From Phallusia mammillata (taxonomy: Eukaryota; Chordata; Ascidiacea; Phlebobranchia; Ascidiidae): 64,000 nucleotides of DNA. Shown piece by piece: positions 1-13,900 of this stretch. The position numbers and the translations under genes were made by a program. Each line of letters begins with the position of its first letter. Position 1 is the first letter of the stretch. The notes beneath the pieces are model-generated. The model was not told where the DNA came from. It saw only the letters and a program-made list of their open reading frames with translations, and did no database searches. The DNA lies in contig QLIY01000229.1 in the NCBI GenBank assembly GCA_003260075.1, positions 114,589-178,588 of the forward strand, given 5' to 3'.

Positions 1-16
1 GCTCTTCTTATTACAG

Positions 17-2346
17 AAAAGTGAAACCCTCAGATCAAGGAGCTTATACATGTGAAGGGCTGAACAGGGGAGGTGCAATCTTGGCTGTACCTGACCTTGT
101 GTTGGTAGTGACTGATTCTGAACCAAGTAATAATCAAACTAAACATTTACTGTGGATAAGCATTTTAACTCTGAATTTAACTGCCAATTATGTTTAGCTG
201 CTACGTCAATACCACCACCATTATCATCACCAACACCGGCTGATGAAACTGAAGAATGTCCCCCTGGGGAGTTCAACAGCTCATCTGATGCCACAGGCGG
301 TTGCAAGCGATGCTTCTGTTTTGGCGTCACTGATCAGTGTCATTCAAGCAACTTCGAATTTAAAGAGGTAAGCTTATCCAGGCTTAATGTTATTTACCAA
401 CAACCGATTACTAGTAGCTCCATTGGATTGTAGGTAAGATAAGGTTCACCAAAATAAACACAACGGGTGCCTGAATACAAATTACAATTAAGATGCTAAA
501 CATTTGGTTTAACATTTATATGCTTTTTAAAGACTTTGAGAATAACTGTAAATAAGTCATGCACTAATGACTGAAGTCAAATAAACACATTTGGCCGATC
601 TGTCAATAAGTTTGTTGAAAAACACTATGATATCTTACAGACAGCAAACAATTTTCATTAAAAAAAAATTCAAATATGAATATAACAAAACACAAAATAA
701 TGTGTACAGCTGTAAGGACTGTATCATTTTTATTAATGTTAACATTTAAAAAAAAACCAGGAACATTTACTCATATGTTTTTTATCCAAAATAGGCAATA
801 CAAAAGACAAAAAATCTTTTATTTTAAATTCAGATTGGAATAACATTTGATGAGCCAGAGGACGTAAGTGTAGTAGATCTTGAGCCAGCGGAGATAGAAG
901 GTGGAGTACCTGGATCTCCAGAACCGATCAACAGCAATCAAATTACTGTTAACCCTGCTGCCAAAGAACTTCAACTGATTGACTTGTCCAAACGATTTTT
1001 GGCAGCTGCCCATTACTGGAGCTTGCCTGCACAATTTTTGGGAGCCGGGGGGGGGGAGAGATAGAAGGTGGAGTGCCTGGATCTCCAGAACCGATCAACA
1101 GCAATCAAATTACTGTTAACCCCGCTGCCAAAGAACTTCAACTGATTGACTTGTCCAAACGATTCTTGGCAGCTGCCCATTACTGGAGCTTGCCTGCACA
1201 ATTTTTGGGAGCCAAGGTATGTATTTGGGTGTTGCTGTTTTTTTTGCTGAAAATGATTGTCAACCTCTCCAAGCGGTTTTAAAAACAGCTTGACTTAGCT
1301 TAAATTCCAAGTCAAAATAGTTGGTTGTAATTCAACTCTTCAGAATTCGTCTTTTGCATTGATAATTCATTGTGTAGAAAATTGATTTAATTAATGTTTT
1401 TATTTCCAGATAAACAGTTATGGTGGAACGCTAAAATTTTCATTTAGCTACAACAATTCTTACAACTTTCCTTCGCTGCCCACAAACAACAGCGACGTTA
1501 TACTTGTGGGAAATGGGCAAACTTTGGTCTACCGAGATGATCGCCCGCACCCCAGCCCAGTTAATAAGCACACTACAGAGGCAGTCTTTGATGAGGTATC
1601 TATATTGGTAGACCTAATAATCTGCTGTAGACTGACTGGTTACAATTCAAACCACACAATCCTTTGTTTTTAAGTCAAACTGTTGTTCACATGACATCAA
1701 CGAAGGTTTAATTCCACCGAACTGTATTAGGAATTTTAGTGCTTTTTAGTATTTTAGTAAAAGTACCTAAGTATTTGGTTGAAAGTATACAAACTTTTAT
1801 CAAAAAAGCAGTTAAAAGGATATTAATTTTTTCTGTCAATAATTTGAGATTATACATTTCCGTAACTGCTTTATGTCCTTTAACTGATTACGTATGTAAA
1901 GCATGAATGTAGTTCATGTAATTCGTAAGCCTTTGGTTTGCAGCTGTCATCAAAATTATTAGCAGACCACAGTAGCTGCAACTATACACAAGTACCTTGC
2001 TTAAAGAATCTTTATGTCATGAGGTAACATATTTTAAAGGAAAAATGGAAAAAGCCTGATGGAACTCCAGTGACCAGAGAAGATATGCTAACTGTCCTTA
2101 GTAACATCAGCAGTGTCTTACTACGAACCGCTTATGACAATTCAATGTTGAGCACAGGGTAAAATTACGCTGCTTGTATTCACACATCCACCCATTTGAC
2201 TGATAAATTTTTACAGGATTGGAGATGTTTCATTGCAAGTCGCAGAGCCAAAAGAAAAAACCTCATCACCTGTTTCAGCTGGTGTCATTGCATCTTCAGT
2301 TGAAGAGTGCATTTGCCCTGAAGGGTATACAGGCTTGTCTTGTGAG
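17..2346 (+). other. HSPG2: Perlecan segment: Ig C-terminus, LE and first LamB unit
   Basis: Exons 17-126, 198-367, 834-1216, 1410-1595, 2040-2158 and 2217-2346. The first ends an Ig fold (DQGAYTCEG, the F-strand Cys). The second carries an LE half with FCFGVTDQC. Exons three to five form LamB1, with HYWSLP, the SYGGTL turn and the [14 protein letters not shown] block that ends this domain in perlecan. The last exon starts the following LE ([14 protein letters not shown]). Exon 834-1216 is inflated by a joint: bases 1047-1056 are G, and 1058-1213 repeat 891-1046. Skipping one copy restores an open frame from [12 protein letters not shown] to the donor at 1217. Confidence 0.88.
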
Positions 2347-5300
2347 GTATTGAAGCATGATAGTTCACTTGATGTTTGTTCACTGTGAAACATTGTTTTT
2401 AATTGCAATGCATATTTTGCTGGATTGAACAAAAAAGAAAAGCGATTCTGATTAAGTTATAATTGCTGTATTTTTAGTTTTATTCATTTTATTCGCTTAA
2501 AGTTAAAAAACAGTTTTGTCACCTTAAAACATACTAAAGCCATGTGAAAATTAAAACAAACTGTTGTTTTTTTCATCTAGCATAGTTGGTTGGTAATTGG
2601 GAAATTTCTCTATAATCTAAGATCACCTATATTACATTTTCTTAAATTATTGCAGGAATGCAACATTGGATATGAAAGGCATATGACTGGCCCATACATC
2701 GGAGAATGTATACCAACAAGTGCTCCAATTAAAGTATGCAAAAAGGGTTACACAGGCAAAAATTGCACAGAATGCGCTAAAGGCTACAGCCCTTACCTAG
2801 GCGGCTGCACACGCTATCCTGACACTTATTGTGATGTGGCTGGTAGTATTGGTGTTGGCTTTGGGCAGACTTGTCAGTGCAAGGTATAATTGCTTTCAAT
2901 TGCATGGCTTACTAATATTTGCCTTAAACAGTTGTTTAAGACAAAGTTCTTGCAGTGTTTTGTGTCAGATGTTTTGTTTGGTGGCACATTAATGATATTT
3001 TTTTGGGTGGAGAGAATAACGGTGAAGTGCTTAGGTCTAAAAAAAATATTTGATATTTCTGTTACCACAAAACGGTTAAACACTCTGTTATATCATAACT
3101 AAAACCATATCATTGCATAACTGTCCATAAGGGTTTTTATACCTCAGTACTGTCTTTGTAAATTGTTATAAAGGCACAAACTTTTTGGCCATATAAATTG
3201 TATGACCTCTCCTTAATGACCCAGTTTTTTTGTAACAAGCAGTAAATTAGTGTTAACCACATCAAAAGGATCATCAAACTTTAAATCTTTCCAAACTGTG
3301 TGTACATCTGACAAACATTGTGGGATATTGCGCAAACTGCAGCAATTTACTTCAAACACTTTGCTTTGCCAAACTAACCGTATTAAAATCATCAATGAAA
3401 TTTTGCAACCAATTTTGGTTAACCCTCACCATAACTTTTGCTGATTCACCATTTTACTGCTGGGCTTTATACTTTCTTAAATTTTTGTTTAATTTGCTTT
3501 GCTAATTGTACCAACTGCTTATCATTTATTAATTTTAGTAACCTACATTTCACTAAGATAAAAATTTTTAAACATTATTTCAACAAATTTGTTTATGCTT
3601 CATGGGCTTTACTAATACAATTTAATTTAAAAACTTACTTAACTTTAATTTTGGCAAAATAATGCATGCTGTTCTAATACTTTTCACTGATAATAATAGC
3701 TGTGACTGTTAAATGATCAACTTAAGAATCTTTATTAATAGTGTAATTAAATATGTGTGGTGCAATTTTGTAATGGCACTGCTTTCCATGCAATTCAATA
3801 GTGACAAAACTGGATTGAAAAATTGAATTGATTTGACCATGTTTCCTATCCAACTTTTTGAAGCTTTCGTACAATTTATGAATGCAAAAAAATAAGTTTG
3901 CTTTAAATTAGATCCTAGATTTGTAGTTTTTTAAGTTGCTGATTTGCCCTCATAATATCATACTTTGCCATTGTGATTTTGCTGATTATGCTATAGGAAT
4001 GTTGTCCGAAAATATTTTCAAAAATCTTTTTTTTTTTTTGCTAAAATATGCTATAAATAAACTCTGTGGTAATATTGAAAAAAATCTCTTTTAAAATAAA
4101 ATATTTATTGTTCCAATGTCATCTATTTAGGAGGGTTGTCAGGGTCCCAGGTGCAACGAGTGCAAGCCTGGTCATTACTTTCTGTCTGAAGCAAATGCTG
4201 GTGGATGTCTGTCCTGCTTCGGGGGGGGGGTGGCACTGCTTTTCATGCATTTCAATGGTGATAAAACTGGATTGAAAAATTGAATTGCTTTGACCATTTT
4301 TCCCATCCAACTTTTTAAAGCTTTCGTGCAATTTATAAATGCTAAAAAATAAGTTTGCTTTAAATTAGATCCTATATTTGTAGTTTTTTAATTTGCTGAT
4401 TTGCCATCGTAATATCATACTTTGCCATCGTAATATCATACTTTGCCATTGTAATTTTGCTGATTATGCTATAGGAAATTTTGTCCCAAAATATTTTCAA
4501 AAATCAAATTGTTTTGTTTGCTAAAATATGCCATAAATAAACCTTTTGGTAATATTGAAAAAATCTCTTTTGAAACAAGTATTTATTGTTCCAATGTCAT
4601 CTATTCAGGAGGGTTGTCAGGGTCCCAGGTGCAACGAGTGCAAGCCTGGGCATTACTTTCTGTCTGAAGCAAATGCTGGTGGATGTCTGTCCTGCTTCTG
4701 TATGGGAATTACTGATCAATGCACAAGTTCCAATTTGAACAGATCACATGTAAGTAGTGTAACTAACTTAACAATGTTGTTGTATGGCAGTGTCATTATA
4801 TTGATTACCCACGAATTGAATATTTTTCATGGTAAGTACTGATAATGTCATTTACATTTTGCCTAAATAGGGTTAAGCCCAGGTAATTGGCTGAAGTTAA
4901 GACTTTGATTAAAATTGCTACTTTAAATTGCATAACATATACCGAATTGAAACATGGGCATCTCAGAGGGAATCCCTGTAAAGTTAAGGAATATTATCTG
5001 GTATACATGTTCATATGTACAGACTAGGGTTAAAATGACAACCACTTACTTGAAAATAACACGTGAAGCGTGCAACAAGGTAATTTGGACTTAATGTGCC
5101 CTCGTATTTAGTTATGGGCAAGTGTCGGTTAGAGTGCTGTCGTGGGTTCGAATTCCACCACGGGTTGATTTTTTTACATGACCGAAAACATGATTTTACA
5201 TGAAGTGTTACTAGCTTCATTCGGCACATCGACGAAAGCTAAACGTACTGCAATTTATGTATATATGTGTCACTCCTACAGGAGAAATGCATTACGATCC

Positions 5301-7935
5301 GTTAAAAGTACTTTTGAGCAAAGAGTCCAACAGCTTGGCATAATTTGCGTCAACAGAAAGCGACCATATTTTATGTGTTCTTTGTGTAATTTTTACAGGT
5401 TATTCCAAATTACGATCGTTCTGAGAACTTTGTTCTGACCAACGCAGCCGGCGTGGAGACTTATCAAAACGACGTCGTTTTCGTTACAGCGACGGAGAAT
5501 CGCAGACATCCATATGTGGTGGCCCATCTAGATCAATTGCATTCAGATGTTTTTTATTGGATGCTTCCCGATGAGTTTCTCGGAAATAAGGTACATAGGA
5601 GAAACACCCTAATATGAGCTACGTGCGCAAATGCAAAAGCACCGTGCTTGTATAAAGTTTCAATACCTCATACAGCGCAATAGAAAAGTAAAAAAATAAT
5701 TCTATTTTGGCACCTTGGTGAAAAATGAATTGAAACATAGTGTCCAGCTTTATAAGCATTGTTTTCCCGCTATTTACAGACTAAAAGTAACCTATTGAAC
5801 GTGTGTGTCCATTTATACTTGGCGAACGGTCGCTAAAATGATTTCCTTACATGTCCAGTTGACTTCATATGGTGGTCAGTTTGATTACATCGTGCAATAC
5901 GAGCAAGGCAATAGCGCAAGGCCCATCACTCGAATTGCTGACCTCCGACTGACAGGAAACGGACAGACGTTGATCCACGTCAGTGGGCGTCATCCCCCGC
6001 CAGGAACGGACACCAGATACGTTGTACCAATACAAGAAGTAAGTATGTGGTCATTGATAAGAAAGATGTTGCTTTGGTATTTGGGTTCGTACACAGTTCA
6101 AGGTAAAGGATGTGTTTTGTGTTTTCAAAGTTGGAGACTTGCAAACTTTTTGAACTTCCAATTCTGGCGGCCCTTAGTATACACAAGACTGGTGTAATTC
6201 CGGCTTGAAATGAGTTTGTCGAAAAGCCTCAGTGACATGTTATTAAAAAAAACAGTAGTGCAACAAATTGTCTTGGTTACAAACCAAAAACGTCGTTTAA
6301 ATGGAACATGTCGCTTTTACGTCTATTTTGGCTGTTATATACCTCATTAGATTATGAACAGATCCGTGTAATCCGTATATCGTGTTGCAAAAAGACCATA
6401 ATTTCTCCTTTCTGGTTAAGGTTAGCTACTTAATGGGTTTGGGGTTGGGTGGTTTGGGCAAGATATACAATCCCTCGGACTGAAATGCAATAGATTATTG
6501 TGGGAAACCGCGTGTTTGTGGTCTACCCTAAATTGGTTATTGGAGTTAGGAATGCGATAAACAACGATCCAAGTCCAAATACGTATGTACTATTATAACG
6601 CGTTTTTCCTCTCTTATTCGTGCGAGTTTGAAAGTATATATTTAAACGTACAAGGGGATGTTTTACTAGCATCATACTTTGTGTTTCAGAACAACTGGCA
6701 AAAACCTGATGGATCACAAGCCTCTCGTGAGGATCTCCTAATGGTTTTAAGCAACATAGAGTCATTCCTTGTCCGGGCTTCCTACTCAAACCAGATGTTA
6801 GAAAGCAGGTCACAACCCAAACCCTAATGAACTGCCACCAACCGGTATCAGCAATTAATATCTATCTATATCTATTCAAAGGATCACCAGCATGTACTTA
6901 GTAACCGCTGTGGATCGCGAGACTGGGCGGGAGAGAGCGTTGGAAGTCGAAAAGTGCCGATGTCCAGTGGGATATCGCGGCCTGTCGTGTGAGGTAAGGT
7001 GTTGACTGACGCCGCTGACAACAGTTCACTTGTCAAATGTGCTGATAGAATCCAACACTGTTTCTGTTTTTTTTTTGCTGCACATTGTTAACACTGCCTT
7101 TGTCCACATTCTGTGTTTATAATATTGCATGAAAATTTTAAGTTACATAACGAAGCACATCATGGCTTCATACTATATTATACTCCACAAACCCATTATG
7201 TGCCTAAAGGTTGAACTTTTTTAAAGCAAGTTTAAAAAACGGTTTGTGGTTTCGTTTCTGTAGGAATGTTCTTCGGGCTTCTACAGAGTTCAGAATGGAA
7301 ACAGTTACCTTGGAACCTGTCAAAAATGTAACTGTCACGGACATAGTGCAGAGTGCGACCTGGATTCTGGTATTTGTCAGGTAAATCGAGAACTTGAGAT
7401 AAACATTGTATTTTTTAATTTTTGTGAATTTGCCCAAAACCGTGTAAAATGCTGGTTGCATAGTAACGTGTGTTTTGTCCAATTTCAATTTTCTTGCGAT
7501 TTGTACTTATGTTCCTTTACTTTTAAAAATTGAGAAACGAAGTTTTAAGTCGAAATTCAATACTTTCTGTTGTGCAAACTATGAAACACAACCTTTGCGT
7601 TACACAGGCATGCAGCCACAACACTGTGGGCGACAACTGCGAGGTCTGCGCTTCAGGATATTACGGCGATGCACGGGCTGGAGGTGTGGACGATTGCCAA
7701 CCCTGTCCTTGCCCTACACTCGGCGGGCGGACGGATCAAGTTTCCCGGCCAACATGTAGAATGGGACGCGGTGGTCAACCTGTCTGCGACCGCTGTCCAA
7801 TCGGCTATACCGGAGACCGATGCGAAAGGTACACATCTGAACCAGCAAAAGCATAACACACTTTTTTGGCGTTGGAGACTAAAGTATAATCACAAACGAA
7901 ACAATGTGACTTTTTGTGCTTTTGGTGTTCTTTGC

Positions 7936-7990
<55 letters not shown>

Positions 7991-10900
7991 CTGCTTCAAA
8001 CTGTGACTGCGACCCTAGTGGTGCCGTGGATAATACGTGCGACTCTGAAGGACAATGTAACTGCAAGGTGGGTAACGTACCAGGTTTTAAAACAAAGTTA
8101 CAGTAATATATCAAAACCAAAGCAGGCCTTTAATTGACGATCACTGTTTAACTATAAAATGTATAAAACTCATGTAATAAGATTTTATTTGAATAAGAAA
8201 CTGATACCATTTAGGCGAAATATATTTGCAAAACTGTCTGTTTCTGTTTTAACCAAATATTTTATCGTCCATTGGTTTTAATGTTTAATGTCAGGTTTTA
8301 CATACACATTATTTGTAATCCTGAACAGTTTGCAATAACACCACGTATATTGTATTTCACAGGAAAGCACACAGGGTTCCAACTGTGGTGAATGCAGACC
8401 GGGTTTCTTCCATCTCAGCTTCGAGTACAACGGCGGATGTCTGCCCTGCTTCTGCATGGGACTCACCAGACAGTGCACCTCCGCAAGCTATCAACGTAAT
8501 AAGGTCTGTAAACAAAATTGGATTCGTCACCGGACCCAGACTGGTTAATGACTCGCGAATAAGGTTACATGAACCCTAGTTCTCATTTTCGCACACTTCA
8601 AAGTTTGTTTGGAGAAGTATGAGGTCATCACTAAAATGTATGACGCCATACACAAACTGGATGGTACGAAATCTTGACGACCCATTAACTTTTTTTGCAT
8701 AGTGTGACTTTAGGCCCGCCATGGGGTACATGTGACGTCACTAGTAAAATTTGTGACGCAACGTTGACTGTGACTTTGACGTTGTTTAAAAAGTTCAAGA
8801 AGAAAATTGATAGATTGTTCTTCGTCTTAAATCTGGTTTGTGCTTCTGAAGCCTTATGAAACAAAATTTGATATAAAGTTTTGTAATTTTCCTGAACCTT
8901 CCATGTTATTTTGTAGGTGGTAGCTGACTTTAGTGAAGACAACGGAGGGTTCATGTTGACAAACCGTCAGTTGAACACACAAACAACCGATGGTTTTGAG
9001 GTGGTGGACGGGTTTAACTCATTGTCCTATCCTCGTATGGAGACCTTACCACGCGGCATCACATATTACTGGAGACTATCAGAAGAATATCAGGGTGACA
9101 AGGTAACTAGTATGAATTTCATGTTGATTTACTGGATGTTATTTAACGTGATATTTTCAAAAGTTATTTTTAATGATATTTTGGCTATTACACTACGAAT
9201 AATTACGTGCACTTGCCAATGATAGCACTCTTTGTTATTCCTGTATGACATAATTGACATTAAACAACATAGCCGTGTAATTTCCCTTTTTTGCAAAAAA
9301 AATCGTATGCCGTGACGTCATGTGGCAGCGACGTCGTGCAATATACGAACGTCACTCTATGGCGTCATAAACTAAATGTCTACACGTAAATTGTCTTTGT
9401 GCGTCAATACATACACACGGTACAACCCCTATCGTGCATATAGATTGTGTCATATGGTGGACAACTCAACTACTCCGTTGGTTTCACTGCGTACCGGCGG
9501 GGAAGTCCCATCAATGAACCGGACGTCATATTGCGTGGCAACGACATCGAGCTCTATTCATACATTCCCGGTGACGTTGTGCAGAACGCGTTGACGGAAC
9601 GGGGTACTGTCTTCCACGAGGTACGTGTTTCTGTGTGCTCTGACATGACGCATTTGAACTTACGTCTTGACCTGCGGCGGCAGACTATTTGAATGTGCGT
9701 CTTCCCCCAAAGACTAGCCACATACTATTCTGTCTATATTTTTTAAACTTTTTGTTCAACCTTACGTAATGCAACTATGACGTTTAAACTATTACCGAGA
9801 TCTTGTAAACTGTCTGTTATTGCGCAAATGGCAGTACTGGGCCGTACCAAAAATATGCCCAATTTAGATTTCTCGCCTTAAACTGGTTCATCAACCAAAT
9901 GTTTTTGTTTTATTTAATGCTTTTATTGCTGTGCATACAATTATAACGGTGTGATATGTTCTGTTAGAGACCTTGTAGACGTATTTATTACCCCCTAACA
10001 GCCAAGAAGGCCATATTTTTATCTGTGCACATTAGTCACAATAATTTCTAGCTCTGGTCATGTGATATGTAGCCTTTTGTGGGTTAAAAACGTCCTAAAG
10101 TGAACCAACCTGCAAAAATTGAATAAACGTGCCTGTTACTTTACTAACACTCAGTGAATTTTCATATGTTTCCTGTTTACAATGATCCACAGTAGGAACA
10201 GTTCAAAGCAGTTTTACTGTAGAGGTAGAGTGTTTTAGTATTACGGTATTAGCAGTATGCAAATAGTCCAGGACTCACATGATATTAAATTAGTTCAAAC
10301 CTTCTTAATGCAGCAATTTACCTGCCATGTACGTCATGTTGTGTCTTGACTGACGACACATTGCCCTTTTGTATGGTCTCATGGGCATACACGGTGCTGC
10401 ATATAGTTGCTTAGGTTTATATTCAATTACCAAGGCGCTTACGGCAGAGCTGTTGTCGTATAGTAGTATATTTTTATTTAGACCTCTATCGTCATCAAGG
10501 TTTAGTTATAGCTCGTCACATTAGGTTTACCTCAATTTTCTGCCTTGCTTTTCAATATGTATTCTTCTAGAAATACTGGACGCGTGCAGATGGGCAGGCA
10601 GCTACTAGGGAACACCTGCTGATGGCTTTAGCTGATGTAGAAGAAATTTTGATCCAAGCCACCTACTCCACCACTACCCTCCGTACCACGATCTCCCAAG
10701 TTACCATGGAAACGGCGAGCGAGAGTGCTATCATGAGCGAACCTGCATTGGAAGTCGAACATTGTGTTTGTCCCGACGGCTACGAAGGTCTTTCGTGTGA
10801 GGTATGTATAGGTTCAATTTGGCCGCAATCTGTTACTCTAAATAACACAAAACGTGAACTGAAATTCAAGTATATTTTGAAGTGAAATTAACCCATACAC

Positions 10901-13900
10901 TCAGTTTCTGGTAATAACTGTTCTCTACACCAATATGATCGAAAACCCAGTGTATAAAACCTTAAGCCAAACAGAATCAACCGGTATACACAATATTTGA
11001 ATATATACTTCACCAAAGGTTTTTGACATCTTCTGGCAGAAAATCCTAACTCTTTCTACCCGGGCCGTTTTTTAAATGTCTCTAAAACCCGAGCCTTTTT
11101 TGTAAAAATCGCAGTTTTTCACTGTTTTGTAAGTGTTTAACAGAGTGGGTGTCGGCTTAACCACTTTGTTGTTGTACGCAGGATTGCGCTCCCGGCTACA
11201 CAAGATCAGGTGGTGGAATATATCTCGGTTTATGCACAGCTTGTCAGTGCAACGGCCATGCTGAGCTGTGTGACACCGAAACAGGCGAATGTTTGGTGGG
11301 TGTTGAAATAAACAAACTGTTAAAAGTTTATCTTTTTTGAAGCAAAATGTGGTTTTTACAAGATTTCGTTTGACTATAGTTGACCGCTAAATCTCGCTTA
11401 TATCAATTAAACATTTTATTTTAGTGTTTTTTTCGTGTTTTTCTCAAAATACGATTTGTTTCAGTCAAAATGGAAATACGCACATACTCTATTATTAAGG
11501 GGCATTCTCGCCTTTCTGGGTCATTTACGCAGGATCGTCTGTCTCATTTAGCGGTTGTGAAGCTGACAGATGCCAGATGCACTTTGTTTACGCTTTAAAC
11601 AAGTCTCAATCTCACAACCTGGCATTTCTAACATTTCTTTTGACATATTTTTGGCTCAGAACTGTCGAAACAACAGAGCTGGTGCTCACTGTGAAAATTG
11701 TGCACCCGGATACTTTGGCAACCCAAATGTTGAAAACGGCTGTAGGCCATGTGCTTGTCCGGGTATCGGCAAAAACAGGTAAAAAAAGTTAACTTCTTGC
11801 AAGATTACTCTCATCTGTGTTTTGGTTGTGATTTGGGCCCTCCATTGAAGTACCAGGGTTCTTAACCATGGGGGGAGTCTAAAGATGCGAAAATTATTAA
11901 ATTATAGAAATAATAGTTTGTTTCCGGAAAATACATAATTGGTATGAGAACTGGTTGACTGCATAAATGGAAGCCGGCGAGAAAAATCCGATTTGCAGAT
12001 TAACAGGTGTAGACCTATTTGTAGGCAAGTCGAGGCTCGTACTGATTTACTCAGCCTCAATAGTCCTTTCGGTTATCCTTGTGGACTTCCCAAGCTCAAA
12101 CCTTTGTTTCGGGATAAAAATTCCACTATGTTATCATTTTGACGTATTACTTCTGGTTATCCCGACGATTAAATGAAATTGGATCAAGGGCAGGGACTTG
12201 GTCAAGTGGCACATAGCCCATCTATACTGAAAAAATAAAACTAATCTCGGGATTCGTACTCGGAAACGTCCGGGGGGGGGGGACTGACATTAAATCAAGG
12301 GCAGGGACTTGGTCAAGTGGCACATAGCCCATCCATACTGAAAAAATAAAACTAATCTCGGGATTCGTACTCGGAAACGTCCTGGGTTTTGAACCCCGTA
12401 ACAAATAGATAAAGGTACAGAGAGAGAATGTTTGCAATAGATAATTTTGTTTTTACTTTTTACCTTTTCTAAAATGTGACGTTTAATGCATTGTGTTCAG
12501 TTTCTCGGACACCTGTGATTACGACACCACAAGCAACACCTTGACCTGCACAGCTTGCCAGGAAGGTTATACTGGGGATCGATGTGAGAGCTGTGCCACT
12601 GGATACGTTGGAAATCCAACCGACCCTGTTGACGGAAGCTGTGTAAGAATAGACGGTGAGTCACAGTTGTTTTAATTAATCAGCATTTTTGTCTGTCGAA
12701 AATGTGTGCATTTTGTTTATTGTTTTGTGCAGAAAACCATGTGTCAGATTCCCCGGATCTGCCTAGGGTTTCAGTTTCACCCAAGCACGTCAACGCCAAC
12801 CCTGGACAAACAGTTACACTGAGGTATGTGTGGTAAAGCGGCTTTAGAGATTATTTGCCGATGTTACCCAAGCACTCTCCGGAAAACATAAAAAGGGTTT
12901 TCTAAACGCAAAAAAAGGGTTTTCAACCTGTCAGGAGCGGACGTGTCCCTCTCCAAAAATATGTTTAATTTGCGGTTCAAAATAGAAGAAATAACTTTCT
13001 TATGGTTTAAGGCAGGGTTGTGCAACCGTTATCACTGGTATGCCAATTTTAATCAATATGAATTGAAGCTAGCAGCATCTCAATATTAATATAAAGTTGT
13101 CATTGCTTTGTTGTGTACTAAATACGCATGTATTGAGTTAACAACAACCAGTAAAATTTGCAAGTGATTCTAGTCACATTATTAGGTTGCAGAAAAAGGG
13201 CACTGGTCGCACTGTATTGCTCGCTAGCACTGAACTATAAAAGTTGAGCAGACCACTTCTCAATGAACAATTCAAACGTCTCCGCGGGCCGCAAAACCTT
13301 AAATGAATGGGCCGCGGTCGCAGGATGCAAATCGCTGGTTTAATGAACGTACCGGTTCATATAAGCTGCTAATCTCTCTCATATACACTGTATGTGTAAT
13401 TCATTTACACGTCGTTTATTTACAGGTGCGCTGTTGTGTCGAGGTCAAGAGTTCGGATAACCTGGGAGAGGTCTGGTCAAGGTTTGCCGTCCAACACACT
13501 GGTCACCAACAACGGTCAAACACTGACCCTACCTAACGTGGGCAGGTCATCTGTTGGAACATTCGAATGTGTGGTGGCCAACAGATATGGAAGCGCAAGT
13601 GATAGCGCTGTTGTAACCCTAGCAAGTAAGTATGGTAACTAACTAATTGCCAACGATATTCGCACTACTTTAAAGTTACTGTTCAAAAATGCTATATTGC
13701 AAGATGCATATGTGTCAAAAGAGTTATACAATTTTAATGTCGCTATGTTTTTTTAAACTTGATTTTAAAATACTGAGACTGATGCAGAAATAGCGACTTT
13801 TAAAGCTTGCTGGGTTCCGAAGAAAGATGATCAGCTAACCTATTTTGTATTTTAAATTAAAAATATTTCTCGACGCGACTATTTTTCACAGGACCACAAC

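Larger units (their letters stand above)
2656..6993 (+). other. HSPG2: Perlecan segment: LE repeats and second LamB unit
   Basis: Exons 2656-2883 (LE pair, 8+ Cys), 4609-4749 (LE with [10 protein letters not shown]), 5399-5590, 5859-6038 and 6690-6808 (LamB2: [30 protein letters not shown]), 6882-6993 (start of next [15 protein letters not shown]). The 141-nt, phase-0 exon 4609-4749 also appears as a truncated copy at 4131-4220 that runs into a 10-G tract; the second copy is the complete one. All exon junctions are GT-AG and keep the frame. The 141-nt LE exon has an equal-length counterpart before LamB3 (8363-8503), showing that the LE-LamB unit was duplicated as a whole. Confidence 0.88.

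Noticed and set aside
891-1213. A real tandem duplication of coding sequence inside LamB1
   Set aside because: The second copy alone gives a normal LamB length, the copies abut a 10-G tract, and the same pattern recurs in introns and intergenic DNA.
4404-4460. CRISPR-like or functional short tandem array
   Set aside because: Only two to three 21-bp units with no spacers, present in one allele-type copy only; simple slippage.
7805-8137. Frames encoding polyglycine or polyproline across the G/C tracts (also about 24759-25091, 25666-25962 and 29300-29490)
   Set aside because: The homopolymers are produced by the G/C tracts themselves, which behave as assembly joints; the flanks are perlecan introns or exons.
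198-12655. Laminin chain instead of perlecan
   Set aside because: LamB plus LE occurs in laminins, but here three units are followed by twelve Ig domains and LG/EGF modules, which is perlecan architecture.
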